Assembly (NCBI RefSeq): GCF_014250515.1
Contig: NZ_CP060202.1
Span: forward strand, 803,001 to 867,000
DNA from: Hymenobacter sediminicola
GTDB taxonomy: Bacteria; Bacteroidota; Bacteroidia; Cytophagales; Hymenobacteraceae
Length of the DNA: 64,000 nt
Reading direction: 5' to 3'
The translations under genes were made by a program, and so were the position numbers. Under the pieces are notes generated by a model. The model was given only the letters and a program-made list of their open reading frames with translations. It had not been told where the DNA came from and did no database searches. Positions 48,857 to 57,813 of the stretch are shown here, piece by piece. The stretch's first letter is position 1. Each line of letters starts with the position of its first letter.

Positions 48857-49651
48857 GTGACGCTTCCCTTCTTCAAATACCAAGGCACCGGCAACGATTT
48901 CGTGATGATGGACGACCGTTCTCATCAGTTCGACGAAACCAACCACACGCTGGTGCGCCACCTCTGCGACCGGCGCCGCGGTATCGGGGCCGACGGGCTG
49001 ATTCTGCTCCGCCAGCATCCGCAGTACGATTTTGAGATGGTGTATTTCAATGCCGACGGCTACTTGGGCTCTATGTGCGGCAACGGTGGGCGCTGCACCG
49101 TGGCGTTTGCGCGGCAGTTGGGCGTCATCAAAACCGACACCACATTTCTGGCCGCCGATGGCCCCCATAAGGCCCGGATAGATGCCGACGGGACCGTGCA
49201 CCTGCGCATGCAAGACGTGCTGGGCCAGCAGGAAATAGAAGACTGCGGCGTGTTTCTGGATACTGGCTCGCCCCATTTGGTGCGTTTTCAACCCGCCAGT
49301 ACCCTTGCTGAGCTTGATGTGTTTTCGGAAGGCCGCTCCATTCGCTACAATGAGCGTTTCCGGGAAAAAGGCACTAACGTAAATTTCGTGGAAGCTCCGG
49401 CTATAGCTGGCCAGCCCTGGCAGGTGCGCACCTACGAGCGGGGCGTAGAAGACGAAACCCTGAGCTGCGGCACCGGTGTCACGGCAGTGGCATTGGCAGC
49501 TTCGCGGCGCGGCGCGGCCAGCCCCGTGCACCTGCGCACGCCTGGCGGCGACCTGCGCGTTACGTTTGAGGCGCACCCCGACGGTACCTTCACAAACATA
49601 TTCCTCAGCGGCCCTGCCACGCGGGTCTTTGAAGGGAAGGTGGAGGTATAA
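48857..49651 (+). CDS. dapF: diaminopimelate epimerase
   Basis: This 264-residue enzyme converts LL- to meso-diaminopimelate for peptidoglycan and lysine. It has the start FFKYQGTGNDFVMMDDR, RRRGIGADGLILL and both catalytic cysteines, one in GSMCGNGGRCTVAFAR and one in [15 protein letters not shown]. The Glu-Arg pair (YERGVEDET) is also present. A GTG start at 48857 (reading M-TLPFFKYQ) was chosen because all upstream in-frame residues overlap the DinB-like gene and lack similarity. The 17-nt gap suggests the two genes are co-transcribed. Confidence 0.96.
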   Translation: MTLPFFKYQGTGNDFVMMDDRSHQFDETNHTLVRHLCDRRRGIGADGLILLRQHPQYDFEMVYFNADGYLGSMCGNGGRCTVAFARQLGVIKTDTTFLAADGPHKARIDADGTVHLRMQDVLGQQEIEDCGVFLDTGSPHLVRFQPASTLAELDVFSEGRSIRYNERFREKGTNVNFVEAPAIAGQPWQVRTYERGVEDETLSCGTGVTAVALAASRRGAASPVHLRTPGGDLRVTFEAHPDGTFTNIFLSGPATRVFEGKVEV

Positions 49652-49708
49652 GCCAATCTGCTGCCGATTCTGAAATGAGGGCGTACGTCCTGCTTTCCTC
49701 TTGCGCTT

Positions 49709-50224
49709 ATGCTCCGTTCCGACTTGGTTTTCCTGCGCCCATTGGAAGCCGAAGACCTAGAATTTCTGTACGCGCTGGAAAATGATCCGGCCGTGTGGAG
49801 CGTGTCGGATACGCTGGCGCCGGTGTCGCGCTACACGTTGCGGCAGTACCTCGACAATGCCGCTGCCGACTTTCATGAAGTGCGGCAATTGCGGCTGGTA
49901 CTGTGTGCCACCGCTACGCAGGAGGCAGTCGGAACCCTCGATCTATTCGGGTTTGAGCCGTTGCACCAACGGGCCGGGGTGGGTATCATGGTGATGAGCC
50001 GGCACCAAAGGCAGGGGTATGCCCGAGCGGCGCTGGAGCTGCTGCAGCTCTATGCCCGGCAGGTATTGCGGCTGCACCAGTTGCACTGCACCATAGCTGC
50101 TGATAATACTGCCAGTTTACAGCTATTTAAGGCTGCTGGTTACAAGCGAGTAGGAGTGAGGCTGGAGTGGTTGCGTACGGCCGACGGCTGGCAGAACGCC
50201 GTGGAAATGCAGCAGTTACTGTGA
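49709..50224 (+). CDS. GNAT-family N-acetyltransferase
   Basis: The 171-residue protein has the GNAT fold of RimJ/RimL/SpeG type: the start LVFLRPLEAEDLEFLYALEN, a central beta strand VGTLDLFGFEPLHQRAGVGI (20 residues) and the acetyl-CoA loop MSRHQRQGYARAALELL. The C-terminal DNTASLQLFKAAGYKRVG motif is also present. It transfers acetyl groups from acetyl-CoA to an unknown amine. The ATG at 49709 is 57 nt after dapF. Confidence 0.9.
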   Translation: MLRSDLVFLRPLEAEDLEFLYALENDPAVWSVSDTLAPVSRYTLRQYLDNAAADFHEVRQLRLVLCATATQEAVGTLDLFGFEPLHQRAGVGIMVMSRHQRQGYARAALELLQLYARQVLRLHQLHCTIAADNTASLQLFKAAGYKRVGVRLEWLRTADGWQNAVEMQQLL

Positions 50225-50298
50225 TAGCACAGTTGAGCTATTGGTTTTAGTGAACGAATGCCATTGTAATTAGCGTTAGCTCGTCAATATCCTTTTAA

Positions 50299-50357
50299 AT
50301 ACCCGGGCGTATAGGGTATTGTGTGTGCCAGCTAGTAGTTGCCTCTCGCGGGCAACT
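50299..50357 (+). promoter_or_regulatory. two inverted repeats upstream of the glycosyltransferase
   Basis: ATACCC (50299-50304) pairs with GGGTAT (50314-50319). AGTTGCC (50337-50343) pairs with GGCAACT (50351-50357). They form two consecutive small hairpins 34 nt before the chosen start. The exact promoter was not located. Confidence 0.35.
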
Positions 50358-50390
50358 GGGCTTCATGTTACATCCATCTCTACTCCAATT

Positions 50391-51653
50391 ATGCCGCTGA
50401 CTCCGCCAGTGGGCTCGAAGGACTATGCCTTTGATCCTGAACCAGCTACCACTTCCGTTTCTGACGCTTCTGCTGTACCTCTCCGCTCCGCTCTACCCGA
50501 TTTAGTTTGTTTTGCCCATTTGCACTGGGACTTTGTGTGGCAACGTCCGCAACACCTGATGTCGCGCTTTGCACAACAGGGTCGGGTTTTTTATGTGGAA
50601 GAAGCGTTTTTCCACAACGATGATCTGATTGAGCCGCATATAGAAGTGAAAGAGCGCCAACACGGCCTGAAAGTACTGGTCGTGCACCTGCCTGCCCGTC
50701 TGCGCACCGATGAAGCGGCTGCCGAGCAGGTTCAGTTTGAAGTGCTGAGCCGTTATTTTGATGAGCAGGGCGTCGACAACTTTATCGGCTGGTACTACAC
50801 ACCCATGGCATTGGGCAAGTCGCGCTTTTTCCAGCCGTCCCTGACCGTGTATGACTGCATGGATGAGCTGGCCGCTTTCAAGTTTGCGCCCCCCGCACTG
50901 CGGGAGCGTGAGCAAGAGCTGTTTGCAAAAGCAGATTTGGTATTCACTGGCGGCCACACACTCTACGAAGCCAAGCGCCAGCAGCACCCCGATGCCCATC
51001 CGTTTCCGAGTAGTATCGACAAAGACCATTTCGGACAGGCACGTGGCGAAATGACTGAACCTGCCGACCAGGCTGGCATTGCCTCTCCCCGCGTTGGCTT
51101 TTTTGGGGTAGTAGATGAGCGGCTTGATATTGAGCTGCTGGGACAACTGGCCGACGCGCACCCGGAATGGCAGTTCGTCATCATCGGGCCGGTGGTCAAG
51201 ATTGATCCGGCCACATTGCCGAGCCACCCCAACATCCATTACCTCGGCGGCAAAGACTACCAGGAACTACCTGCCTACCTGCGGGGTTGGGATGTAGCTA
51301 CGCTGCTATTCGCCGACAACGAAAGCACTAAGTTCATTTCGCCCACCAAAACGCCGGAGTACTTAGCTGCCGGCCGGCCGGTCGTCAGCACCCCCATCCG
51401 CGACGTGGTGCGCCCATATGGTGAGCTGAACCTCGTTCAGATTGCCGCTACCGCCGATGAGTTCGGCCAGGCCATTGACAAGGCCCTTACGCAAACCCGC
51501 GACGCCGACTGGCAGCGCCGCACCGACGAGTATCTGGCTACTATCTCCTGGGACCTGACCTGGGAGCAGATGGTAGACCTCATGCAAAGCCGCCTTCAGG
51601 CTAAAACTACGGCTGCGCCCGGCGCTGCTGCTTCCACAGTGTCTGTTTCCTGA
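50391..51653 (+). CDS. glycosyltransferase (GT-B, group 1-like)
   Basis: The 420-residue protein has an N-terminal domain with LVCFAHLHWDFVWQRPQHLM (20 residues) and FYVEEAFFHND. A C-terminal nucleotide-sugar domain follows, with VGFFGVVDERLDIELL, FVIIGPVVKIDP, NIHYLGGKDYQELPAYLRG and the donor-site motif FISPTKTPEYLAAGRPVV. This is the GT-B pattern seen in family 4/1 enzymes. It precedes UDP-galactopyranose mutase by 35 nt, so galactofuranose may be its donor, which is inference. A longer frame starts at GTG 50319, but ATG 50391 was preferred. Confidence 0.88.
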   Translation: MPLTPPVGSKDYAFDPEPATTSVSDASAVPLRSALPDLVCFAHLHWDFVWQRPQHLMSRFAQQGRVFYVEEAFFHNDDLIEPHIEVKERQHGLKVLVVHLPARLRTDEAAAEQVQFEVLSRYFDEQGVDNFIGWYYTPMALGKSRFFQPSLTVYDCMDELAAFKFAPPALREREQELFAKADLVFTGGHTLYEAKRQQHPDAHPFPSSIDKDHFGQARGEMTEPADQAGIASPRVGFFGVVDERLDIELLGQLADAHPEWQFVIIGPVVKIDPATLPSHPNIHYLGGKDYQELPAYLRGWDVATLLFADNESTKFISPTKTPEYLAAGRPVVSTPIRDVVRPYGELNLVQIAATADEFGQAIDKALTQTRDADWQRRTDEYLATISWDLTWEQMVDLMQSRLQAKTTAAPGAAASTVSVS

Positions 51654-51688
51654 TTCTTCTTTCTATCAACCACAACACGCTTAAAACT

Positions 51689-52870
51689 ATGTTTGATTAC
51701 CTGATTGTTGGGGCCGGTTTTGCCGGTAGCGTGCTGGCGGAACGGCTGGCTACCCGTTCGAATAAGAAAGTTCTCGTTGTGGATAAGCGCAGCCATATTG
51801 CCGGCAACGCCTACGACCATTACAACGAGGAAGGCATCCTGGTCCATAAGTATGGTCCGCATATCTTCCATACCAACTCGAAAGACGTATTCGAGTACCT
51901 CTCTAATTTTACTGATTGGCGCCCCTACGAGCACCGCGTGCTGGCTTCCGTAGACGGACAGCTGGTGCCCATGCCCATCAACCTCGACACCATCAACAAG
52001 CTCTATGGCCTCTCGTTGAATAGCTTTGAGGTAGAGCAGTTTCTGGAGTCGCTGGCCGAGGAGGTGCCCGTTATCCGCACTTCCGAAGATGTGGTAGTGA
52101 GTAAGGTAGGGCGGGAGTTGTACGAGAAGTTCTTCCGCAACTACACGCGCAAGCAGTGGGGCATGGACCCGTCGGAGCTGGACAAGTCCGTGACGAGCCG
52201 CGTGCCTACACGCACCAACCGCGACGACCGGTATTTCACCGATACCTACCAGGCCATGCCGCTACACGGCTACACCCGCATGTTCGAGCGGATGCTGGAC
52301 CATCCCAACATCAAGGTGATGCTCAACACCGACTACCACGACATCATCGACTTCATTCCCTTTAAGGAAATGATTTTCTCGGGGCCGGTAGACGAGTATT
52401 TCGACTTCAAATACGGCAAGCTGCCCTACCGCTCCCTGGAGTTCAAGCACGAAACTCTGAACCAGGAAAGCTACTTGGCAGCTCCCGTCGTGAACTATCC
52501 CAACGACAACCTCTACACGCGCATCACCGAGTTTAAGGCCCTAACCGGCCAGAAACACCCCAAAACGGCCATCGTGTATGAGTACCCGAAAGCCGAAGGC
52601 GACCCATACTATCCTGTGCCACGCCTCGAAAACGCTGAGCTGTACAACAAGTACAAGAAGCTGGCTGACGAAACTCCAAATGTACATTTTGTGGGCCGCT
52701 TGGCTACCTACAAGTACTACAACATGGACCAGGTAGTGGCACAAGCTCTCACGCTCTACAAAAAGCTGACAGAGAAGAGCGAAGAAGCTGTAAAAGCGAA
52801 AAAGCCTGCTATTACGGGCTCCGCTTCCATCATGGATAAGCTGGTGCCGCGCGACCCGGCCAAGGAGTAG
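51689..52870 (+). CDS. glf: UDP-galactopyranose mutase
   Basis: This 393-residue flavoenzyme interconverts UDP-galactopyranose and UDP-galactofuranose. It shows the FAD motif YLIVGAGFAGSVLAERLA, the flavin/substrate segment HIAGNAYDHYNEEGILVHKY (20 residues), GPHIFHTN, RNYTRKQWG-like NYTRKQWGMDPSELDKSV, and the mobile-loop arginine in VPTRTNRDDRYFTD. It ends with a basic tail. It forms an apparent two-gene operon with the glycosyltransferase, pointing to galactofuranose-containing glycans. A hairpin at 52957 follows. Confidence 0.97.
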   Translation: MFDYLIVGAGFAGSVLAERLATRSNKKVLVVDKRSHIAGNAYDHYNEEGILVHKYGPHIFHTNSKDVFEYLSNFTDWRPYEHRVLASVDGQLVPMPINLDTINKLYGLSLNSFEVEQFLESLAEEVPVIRTSEDVVVSKVGRELYEKFFRNYTRKQWGMDPSELDKSVTSRVPTRTNRDDRYFTDTYQAMPLHGYTRMFERMLDHPNIKVMLNTDYHDIIDFIPFKEMIFSGPVDEYFDFKYGKLPYRSLEFKHETLNQESYLAAPVVNYPNDNLYTRITEFKALTGQKHPKTAIVYEYPKAEGDPYYPVPRLENAELYNKYKKLADETPNVHFVGRLATYKYYNMDQVVAQALTLYKKLTEKSEEAVKAKKPAITGSASIMDKLVPRDPAKE

Positions 52871-52956
52871 AAGAAATGCTCTGACAAGCAGCGCACTGCC
52901 ATAAAAGGCACACAGTTCTGCTTTTCCTCTTCCTGCCTGCCAAGTTCGCCGCTTTC

Positions 52957-52993
52957 CGAAACCCCGCACACTCTTTGAGGTAGCGGGGTTTCG
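52957..52993 (+). terminator. terminator after glf
   Basis: An 11-bp stem CGAAACCCCGC/GCGGGGTTTCG (52957-52967/52983-52993) with a 15-nt loop is followed by TTGTTTC, a weak U tract. Confidence 0.6.
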
Positions 52994-53031
52994 TTGTTTC
53001 GGGGGTCGGGGCGACGTAAGGCGGTCTTTCG

Positions 53032-53063
53032 CCGGGAATTTCCCGGAAAACCCCTTAAATTTG
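53032..53063 (+). promoter_or_regulatory. secA promoter with overlapping palindrome
   Basis: TAAATTTG (53056-53063) is an exact TAnnTTTG -7 element, 36 nt before the secA ATG. A perfect inverted repeat CCGGGAA-T-TTCCCGG (53032-53046) covers the expected -33 position. A repressor or activator site is a reasonable reading, but no regulator is known. Confidence 0.55.
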
Positions 53064-53099
53064 AGGTACGCCCCGGCGTTTCAGTTAAAAATAAACAGC

Positions 53100-56000
53100 A
53101 TGTTTGACTTTCTAGGGAAAACCGTCGCCAAGATTTTCGGAACGAAATCGGACCGGGACTTGAAGGAGATTATCCCCTACGTGGCGCTCGTAAACGCCGA
53201 ATATGCCAAACTGGCACAACTCTCCGACGACCAGCTGCGCGAGCACACCAACGAGGTACGCGCCCGCATTGATGAGCGTCTGAAAAGCATCGACGACCAG
53301 ATTGCCGGCCTGCACGCCCGTGTCAACGAGGACACGACGCTTGACATCGGGCAGAAAGAGCAGCTCTTCGATCAGATTGATGAGCTGGAAAAGCAGCGCA
53401 ATAAAGATCTGGAAGTGGTGCTGATGGAGGTGCTGCCTGCTGCCTTTGCTACAGTGAAGGAAACGGCCCGCCGCTACAAGGAAAACGGCCAGTTGGTGGT
53501 AACCGCCACCGATTACGACCGGGAGTATTCCAAGCGCAAAAAGAACGTCACCATCGACGGCGACAAAGCCATCTGGAGCAACAAGTGGTTGGCGGCCGGT
53601 GCCGAAATCACCTGGGACATGGTACACTACGACGTCCAGATCATCGGGGGCGTGGTGCTGCACCAAGGCAAGATTTCGGAAATGGCAACGGGTGAAGGCA
53701 AGACTCTCGTTTCGACGCTGCCGGCCTTCCTGAACGCACTGTCCAAGCGCGGTGTGCACTTGGTAACCGTCAACGATTACTTGGCCAAGCGTGACTCGGA
53801 GTGGAATGCGCCGCTGTTCGAATTCCACGGCATCACCGTAGACTGCATCGACAAGCACCAGCCCAACACCGACGCTCGTCGCGCCGCCTACGCCGCCGAC
53901 ATTACCTACGGCACCAACAACGAATTCGGCTTCGACTACCTGCGCGACAACATGGCCCGCGAAACCGGCGAGCTGGTGCAGCGCAAGCACCACTACGCCA
54001 TGGTGGATGAAGTGGACTCCGTGCTGATTGACGATGCCCGGACGCCGCTCATCATCTCCGGTCCGGTGCCCCGCGGCGACGTGCACGAGTTCTACCAACT
54101 CAAGCCCCGCATTCAGCGCCTCGTAGACGAGCAGAAGAAGCTGGTGCAGCAGTACTTGGTAGAGGCCCGCAAAGGCATCAAAGAAGGCAAAGAAGGCCCA
54201 AAGGAGGGCGAAGCCGGCCTCGCGCTGTTCCGCGCCTACCGCGGCCTGCCTAAGAGCAAGCCGCTCATCAAGTTCCTGTCGGAAACGGGCATGCGCGCCA
54301 TTCTGCAGAAGGTGGAAAACCACTATCTCGCCGACAACTCGCGCCAGATGCCGCAGGCCGACATGCCGCTGTTCTTCACGATTGACGAGAAGAACAACCA
54401 GATTGAGCTGACCGAGAAAGGCATTGACCTGATTACGGCGCAGGGCGAAGACCCGCAGCTGTTCATCATGCCCGACATCGGGGTGGCCATTGCTGAAATC
54501 GAGAAAAGCACCACGCTCAAGGACGACGAAAAACTGCACCAGAAGGAACATCTGATGCAGGAATATCAGGAGAAGAGTGAGCGGGTACACACCGTGAATC
54601 AGCTGCTGAAAGCCTACACCCTGTTTGAGCGCGACGACCAGTACATCCTGACCGACGACGGCAAGGTGAAAATCGTGGATGAGCAGACGGGCCGTGTGAT
54701 GGAAGGCCGCCGCTACTCCGACGGTCTGCACCAAGCCATTGAGGCCAAGGAAAACGTGCGCGTGGAAGACGCCACCCAGACCTACGCCACCGTGACGCTG
54801 CAGAACTACTTCCGCATGTACCACAAGCTGGGCGGCATGACGGGTACGGCCGAAACCGAAGCCGGCGAGTTCTGGGACATCTACAAGCTCGACGTCGTCG
54901 TTATTCCGACCAACCGCGGCATCCAGCGCAAAGACGAGCACGACAAGGTCTACAAGACTGTGCGCGAGAAATACAACGCCGTAGCCGAGGAAATCCAGAC
55001 GCTGGTGCAAGCTGGCCGTCCGGTGCTGGTAGGTACCACGAGCGTGGAAATTTCGGAACTGGTGAGCCGTATGCTCAACCTGCGCAAGATTCCGCACCAA
55101 GTACTGAACGCCAAGCAGAACCAGCGCGAAGCCGAAATTGTGGCCGGCGCCGGCTACCCTGGTACCGTTACCATTGCCACCAACATGGCCGGCCGTGGTA
55201 CCGACATCAAGCTGAAGGAAACCTCTAAAGAATCGGGTGGCTTGGCCATTATCGGTACGGAGCGCCACGAAAGCCGCCGCGTAGACCGGCAGCTGCGGGG
55301 CCGCGCCGGCCGCCAAGGTGACCCGGGTTCTTCGCAGTTCTTCGTAAGCCTTGAGGACAACCTGATGCGCCTGTTCGGCTCCGACCGGATTGCCAAGCTC
55401 ATGGACCGCATGGGTCTGGAGGAAGGCGAGGTAATTCAGCACTCGATGATTACCTCCTCGATTGAGCGCGCGCAGAAGAAGGTGGAAGAAAACAACTTCG
55501 GCCAGCGCAAGCGCCTGCTCGAGTACGATGACGTGATGAACGCCCAGCGCGAAGTGGTGTACAAGCGCCGCCGCAACGCCCTGTTCGGTGAGCGTCTGGA
55601 GCTGGACGTATGGAACATGATTTACGACGTAGCCGAGGACATTGTGGCTAGCCACAAGATTTCCAACGACTACGAAGACTTCAAGCTGGCCATCATCCGC
55701 GTGTACGGCTACGATACCTACATAACGGAAGCCGAAATGAAGAGCATGGCGGCCGGCCCGCTGGCCCAAAAGCTCTACGATGAGGCGCTGGGCTACTACC
55801 ACAGCAAGAATGACCACATTGCCAGCAACGCAATGCCGCTCATCAACAGCCTGCTGGAACAGAATGCCCCCTTCGAAAACGTGGCGGTGCCCTTCACTGA
55901 TGGCCGCAAGCAGGTGTCGGCGGTAGCTGGTCTGCGCCGCGCCCAGGCCACGAGTGGTCATGAAATCATCCGGAGCATGGAGAAAGCCGTGGTTTTGTCG

Positions 56001-56507
56001 ACTATCGACACGGCCTGGACCCAGCACCTGCGCCAGATGGATGACCTGAAACAGGTGGTGCAAAATGCCGTGTACGAGCAGAAAGATCCGCTGCTGGTGT
56101 ACAAGTTCGAGAGTTTTGAGCTGTTCAAAGGCATGATTGGCAAGGTCAACGAAGACACCCTGTCGTTCCTGTTCCGCGCCGATATTCCGGTGCAGGGCGG
56201 CGCGCAGGGCACCGACGAGTCGGAGTTCTATATCGAAGACGAGCTGCCTACGCCGGCCCCTATGCCCAAGCTGAAGGCCGAGAAGGAAGTATCGTCGGTG
56301 TCGTTGGGCGCTGGCCCAGAAGACCTGGACCAGTCGGCCGCCGAGCCGCTGGTGAAGCAGACGCCGGCCCGCTCGCAGAAAGTGGCCAACCGCAACGAGA
56401 AGGTGACCGTGCAGTACATGGACGGCCGCATCGTGAGCGACGTGAAATATAAAACTGTAGAAGACGACCTGCTCAACAACCGCTGCGTGCTGGTAGACGA
56501 AGCGTAG
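53100..56507 (+). CDS. secA: preprotein translocase ATPase SecA
   Basis: This 1135-residue motor drives export through the SecYEG channel. The helicase motif I reads GEGKTLVSTLPAFLNAL (near residue 200). DEVDSVLIDDARTPLIISGP, MTGTAETEAGEFWDIY, VLVGTTSVEISE and NMAGRGTDIKL follow. It carries the long insertions typical of Bacteroidota SecA (about 350-560). The C terminus ends KYKTVEDDLLNNRCVLVDEA and lacks the CxCx8CH/C zinc tail that binds SecB. ATG 53100 (MFDFLGKTVAKIFG) was preferred over one 13 codons upstream that lies over the promoter. Confidence 0.98.
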   Translation: MFDFLGKTVAKIFGTKSDRDLKEIIPYVALVNAEYAKLAQLSDDQLREHTNEVRARIDERLKSIDDQIAGLHARVNEDTTLDIGQKEQLFDQIDELEKQRNKDLEVVLMEVLPAAFATVKETARRYKENGQLVVTATDYDREYSKRKKNVTIDGDKAIWSNKWLAAGAEITWDMVHYDVQIIGGVVLHQGKISEMATGEGKTLVSTLPAFLNALSKRGVHLVTVNDYLAKRDSEWNAPLFEFHGITVDCIDKHQPNTDARRAAYAADITYGTNNEFGFDYLRDNMARETGELVQRKHHYAMVDEVDSVLIDDARTPLIISGPVPRGDVHEFYQLKPRIQRLVDEQKKLVQQYLVEARKGIKEGKEGPKEGEAGLALFRAYRGLPKSKPLIKFLSETGMRAILQKVENHYLADNSRQMPQADMPLFFTIDEKNNQIELTEKGIDLITAQGEDPQLFIMPDIGVAIAEIEKSTTLKDDEKLHQKEHLMQEYQEKSERVHTVNQLLKAYTLFERDDQYILTDDGKVKIVDEQTGRVMEGRRYSDGLHQAIEAKENVRVEDATQTYATVTLQNYFRMYHKLGGMTGTAETEAGEFWDIYKLDVVVIPTNRGIQRKDEHDKVYKTVREKYNAVAEEIQTLVQAGRPVLVGTTSVEISELVSRMLNLRKIPHQVLNAKQNQREAEIVAGAGYPGTVTIATNMAGRGTDIKLKETSKESGGLAIIGTERHESRRVDRQLRGRAGRQGDPGSSQFFVSLEDNLMRLFGSDRIAKLMDRMGLEEGEVIQHSMITSSIERAQKKVEENNFGQRKRLLEYDDVMNAQREVVYKRRRNALFGERLELDVWNMIYDVAEDIVASHKISNDYEDFKLAIIRVYGYDTYITEAEMKSMAAGPLAQKLYDEALGYYHSKNDHIASNAMPLINSLLEQNAPFENVAVPFTDGRKQVSAVAGLRRAQATSGHEIIRSMEKAVVLSTIDTAWTQHLRQMDDLKQVVQNAVYEQKDPLLVYKFESFELFKGMIGKVNEDTLSFLFRADIPVQGGAQGTDESEFYIEDELPTPAPMPKLKAEKEVSSVSLGAGPEDLDQSAAEPLVKQTPARSQKVANRNEKVTVQYMDGRIVSDVKYKTVEDDLLNNRCVLVDEA

Positions 56508-56533
56508 TTTTCTTCTGATTTAGTAGCTTGAGG

Positions 56534-56569
56534 CAGTGGCAGACGACATTCGTCTGCCACTGTTTTTTT
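56534..56569 (+). terminator. intrinsic terminator after secA
   Basis: A perfect 13-bp stem (56534-56546/56550-56562, 3-nt loop) is followed by seven T. It is among the strongest terminators in the window. Confidence 0.95.
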
Positions 56570-56600
56570 GTGGCGCGCTGCTTGCTCCGTCGGCGCTTTC

Positions 56601-56608
56601 TACCTTTG
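56601..56608 (+). promoter_or_regulatory. -7 element of deoC, nearly leaderless
   Basis: TACCTTTG matches TAnnTTTG and ends 8 nt before the deoC ATG. The transcript would have only about 2-5 nt before the start codon. A -33 TTG at 56582-56584 is possible. Confidence 0.6.
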
Positions 56609-56616
56609 CCTCACCT

Positions 56617-57285
56617 ATGAATCTCGCTCCTTATATCGACCACACACTGCTGCGGCCCGAGGCCACGCCGGCCCAGATTCGGCAACTGTGCCAGGAAGCG
56701 GCCGCGCAGCAGTTTGCCAGCGTATGTGTGCCGCCCTGCTACGTGCGGCTAGCCACCGAAACTCTGCACGGCAGCGGCGTGCCGGTCTGTACTGTCATCG
56801 GGTTTCCGCTGGGCTATTCGCTGGCCAAAGTGAAGTTCTTCGAAGCGCATCTGGCGTTGGCCGATGGCGCTACGGAACTAGACATGGTGATAAACGTGGG
56901 CGCGCTGAAAGCTGGCGAACTGGCGGAAGTAGAGGAGGAAATAGGGCAGTTGGCCGAGCTATGCCACTTTCGGGGCGCTATTATGAAAGTGATAATCGAA
57001 ACGGCGCTGCTGACAGATGAGGAAATTGTGACGGCGTGCCGACTGTGTGCCGAAGCCGGAGCCGACTTCGTGAAGACGTCCACAGGCTTTGCCAGCCGGG
57101 GCGCTTCGGTAGCTGATATTACGCTGATGCGCCAGTCGTTGCCAGACAGTATCCGTATCAAGGCAGCTGGCGGGATTCGTACGCGGGCTGCGGCTCTGGC
57201 GCTGGTAGCGGCCGGTGCCGACCGACTCGGCTCGTCCAACAGTCTGGCTTTGCTTCAAGAAGATGATGAAACCCTACCTGCGTAA
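56617..57285 (+). CDS. deoC: deoxyribose-phosphate aldolase
   Basis: This 222-residue class I aldolase cleaves 2-deoxyribose-5-phosphate to glyceraldehyde-3-phosphate and acetaldehyde in deoxynucleoside salvage. It has the start YIDHTLLRPEATPAQIRQLC (20 residues), VCTVIGFPLGYSLAKVKFFE (20 residues), ELDMVINVGALKAGE, the Schiff-base lysine in GADFVKTSTGF and the second lysine in IRIKAAGGIRT. ATG 56617 was chosen over one 81 nt upstream that overlaps the secA terminator region. The end of the gene overlaps the lipoprotein start. Confidence 0.96.
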   Translation: MNLAPYIDHTLLRPEATPAQIRQLCQEAAAQQFASVCVPPCYVRLATETLHGSGVPVCTVIGFPLGYSLAKVKFFEAHLALADGATELDMVINVGALKAGELAEVEEEIGQLAELCHFRGAIMKVIIETALLTDEEIVTACRLCAEAGADFVKTSTGFASRGASVADITLMRQSLPDSIRIKAAGGIRTRAAALALVAAGADRLGSSNSLALLQEDDETLPA

Positions 57286-57811
57286 CGTGCTGCTGTTTTC
57301 TGCTTTTCTGGCCCTTGGGGCGTGTGCGGCTACCGCGCCAGCCTCCACCGGCACCACGGCCCCCGTCGATACGGCTAAAACGAAGCCTGCCCAGCCACTA
57401 CCCGCCGAAGACCTAGGCCGCTACCGGCCGGTATTTGTGGCACCGAAGGAGGTGGCCGCTCCGGTGACAAAACCGGCGGTAGCACCCACCAACCACGTAA
57501 ACCCGCAGATTGAGCAACGCCTCCGCGACCAGGCGTACACCAACCAGAACGTGAAATATGCGCAGGGCTACCGCATTCTAGCCTACGTGGGGCTGGAGCG
57601 CGACAAGGCCATGAGTATCCGCCGCTCCGTCATCAGCCGCTACCCCGACGAAACCGATTACCTCACATTCAAACAACCCGTATTTCGCCTCTATATCGGC
57701 GACTACCTCACGCGCCTCGATGCCGAGCAAGCCATGTTGCGCATCCGGCCGCTGGCCCCGAAAGCCGAGCTGGAATCAGCACAGGTTGTACTGAACAAAA
57801 CTGCGTTTTAG
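57263..57811 (+). CDS. lipoprotein with C-terminal SPOR-like domain
   Basis: The 182-residue protein has a lipoprotein signal peptide ending in FLALGACA (lipobox Cys near residue 21). A Pro/Thr/Ala-rich linker follows, then a C-terminal alpha/beta domain of about 75 residues with KYAQGYRILAYVGLERDKAM (20 residues) and PVFRLYIGDYLTRLDAEQAM (20 residues). The last motif resembles SPOR domains, which bind glycan strands lacking stem peptides at division sites. It overlaps deoC by 23 nt, so it is translationally coupled or read from the same mRNA. ATG 57263 or 57266 may be used. Confidence 0.75.
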   Translation: MMKPYLRNVLLFSAFLALGACAATAPASTGTTAPVDTAKTKPAQPLPAEDLGRYRPVFVAPKEVAAPVTKPAVAPTNHVNPQIEQRLRDQAYTNQNVKYAQGYRILAYVGLERDKAMSIRRSVISRYPDETDYLTFKQPVFRLYIGDYLTRLDAEQAMLRIRPLAPKAELESAQVVLNKTAF

Positions 57812-57813
57812 CC

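Noticed and set aside
53112..56063. A 983-codon open frame on the minus strand opposite secA
   Set aside because: It is fully antisense to a well-supported gene, has no start signal or domain motif, and its openness follows from the codon bias of the secA strand in a GC-rich genome.
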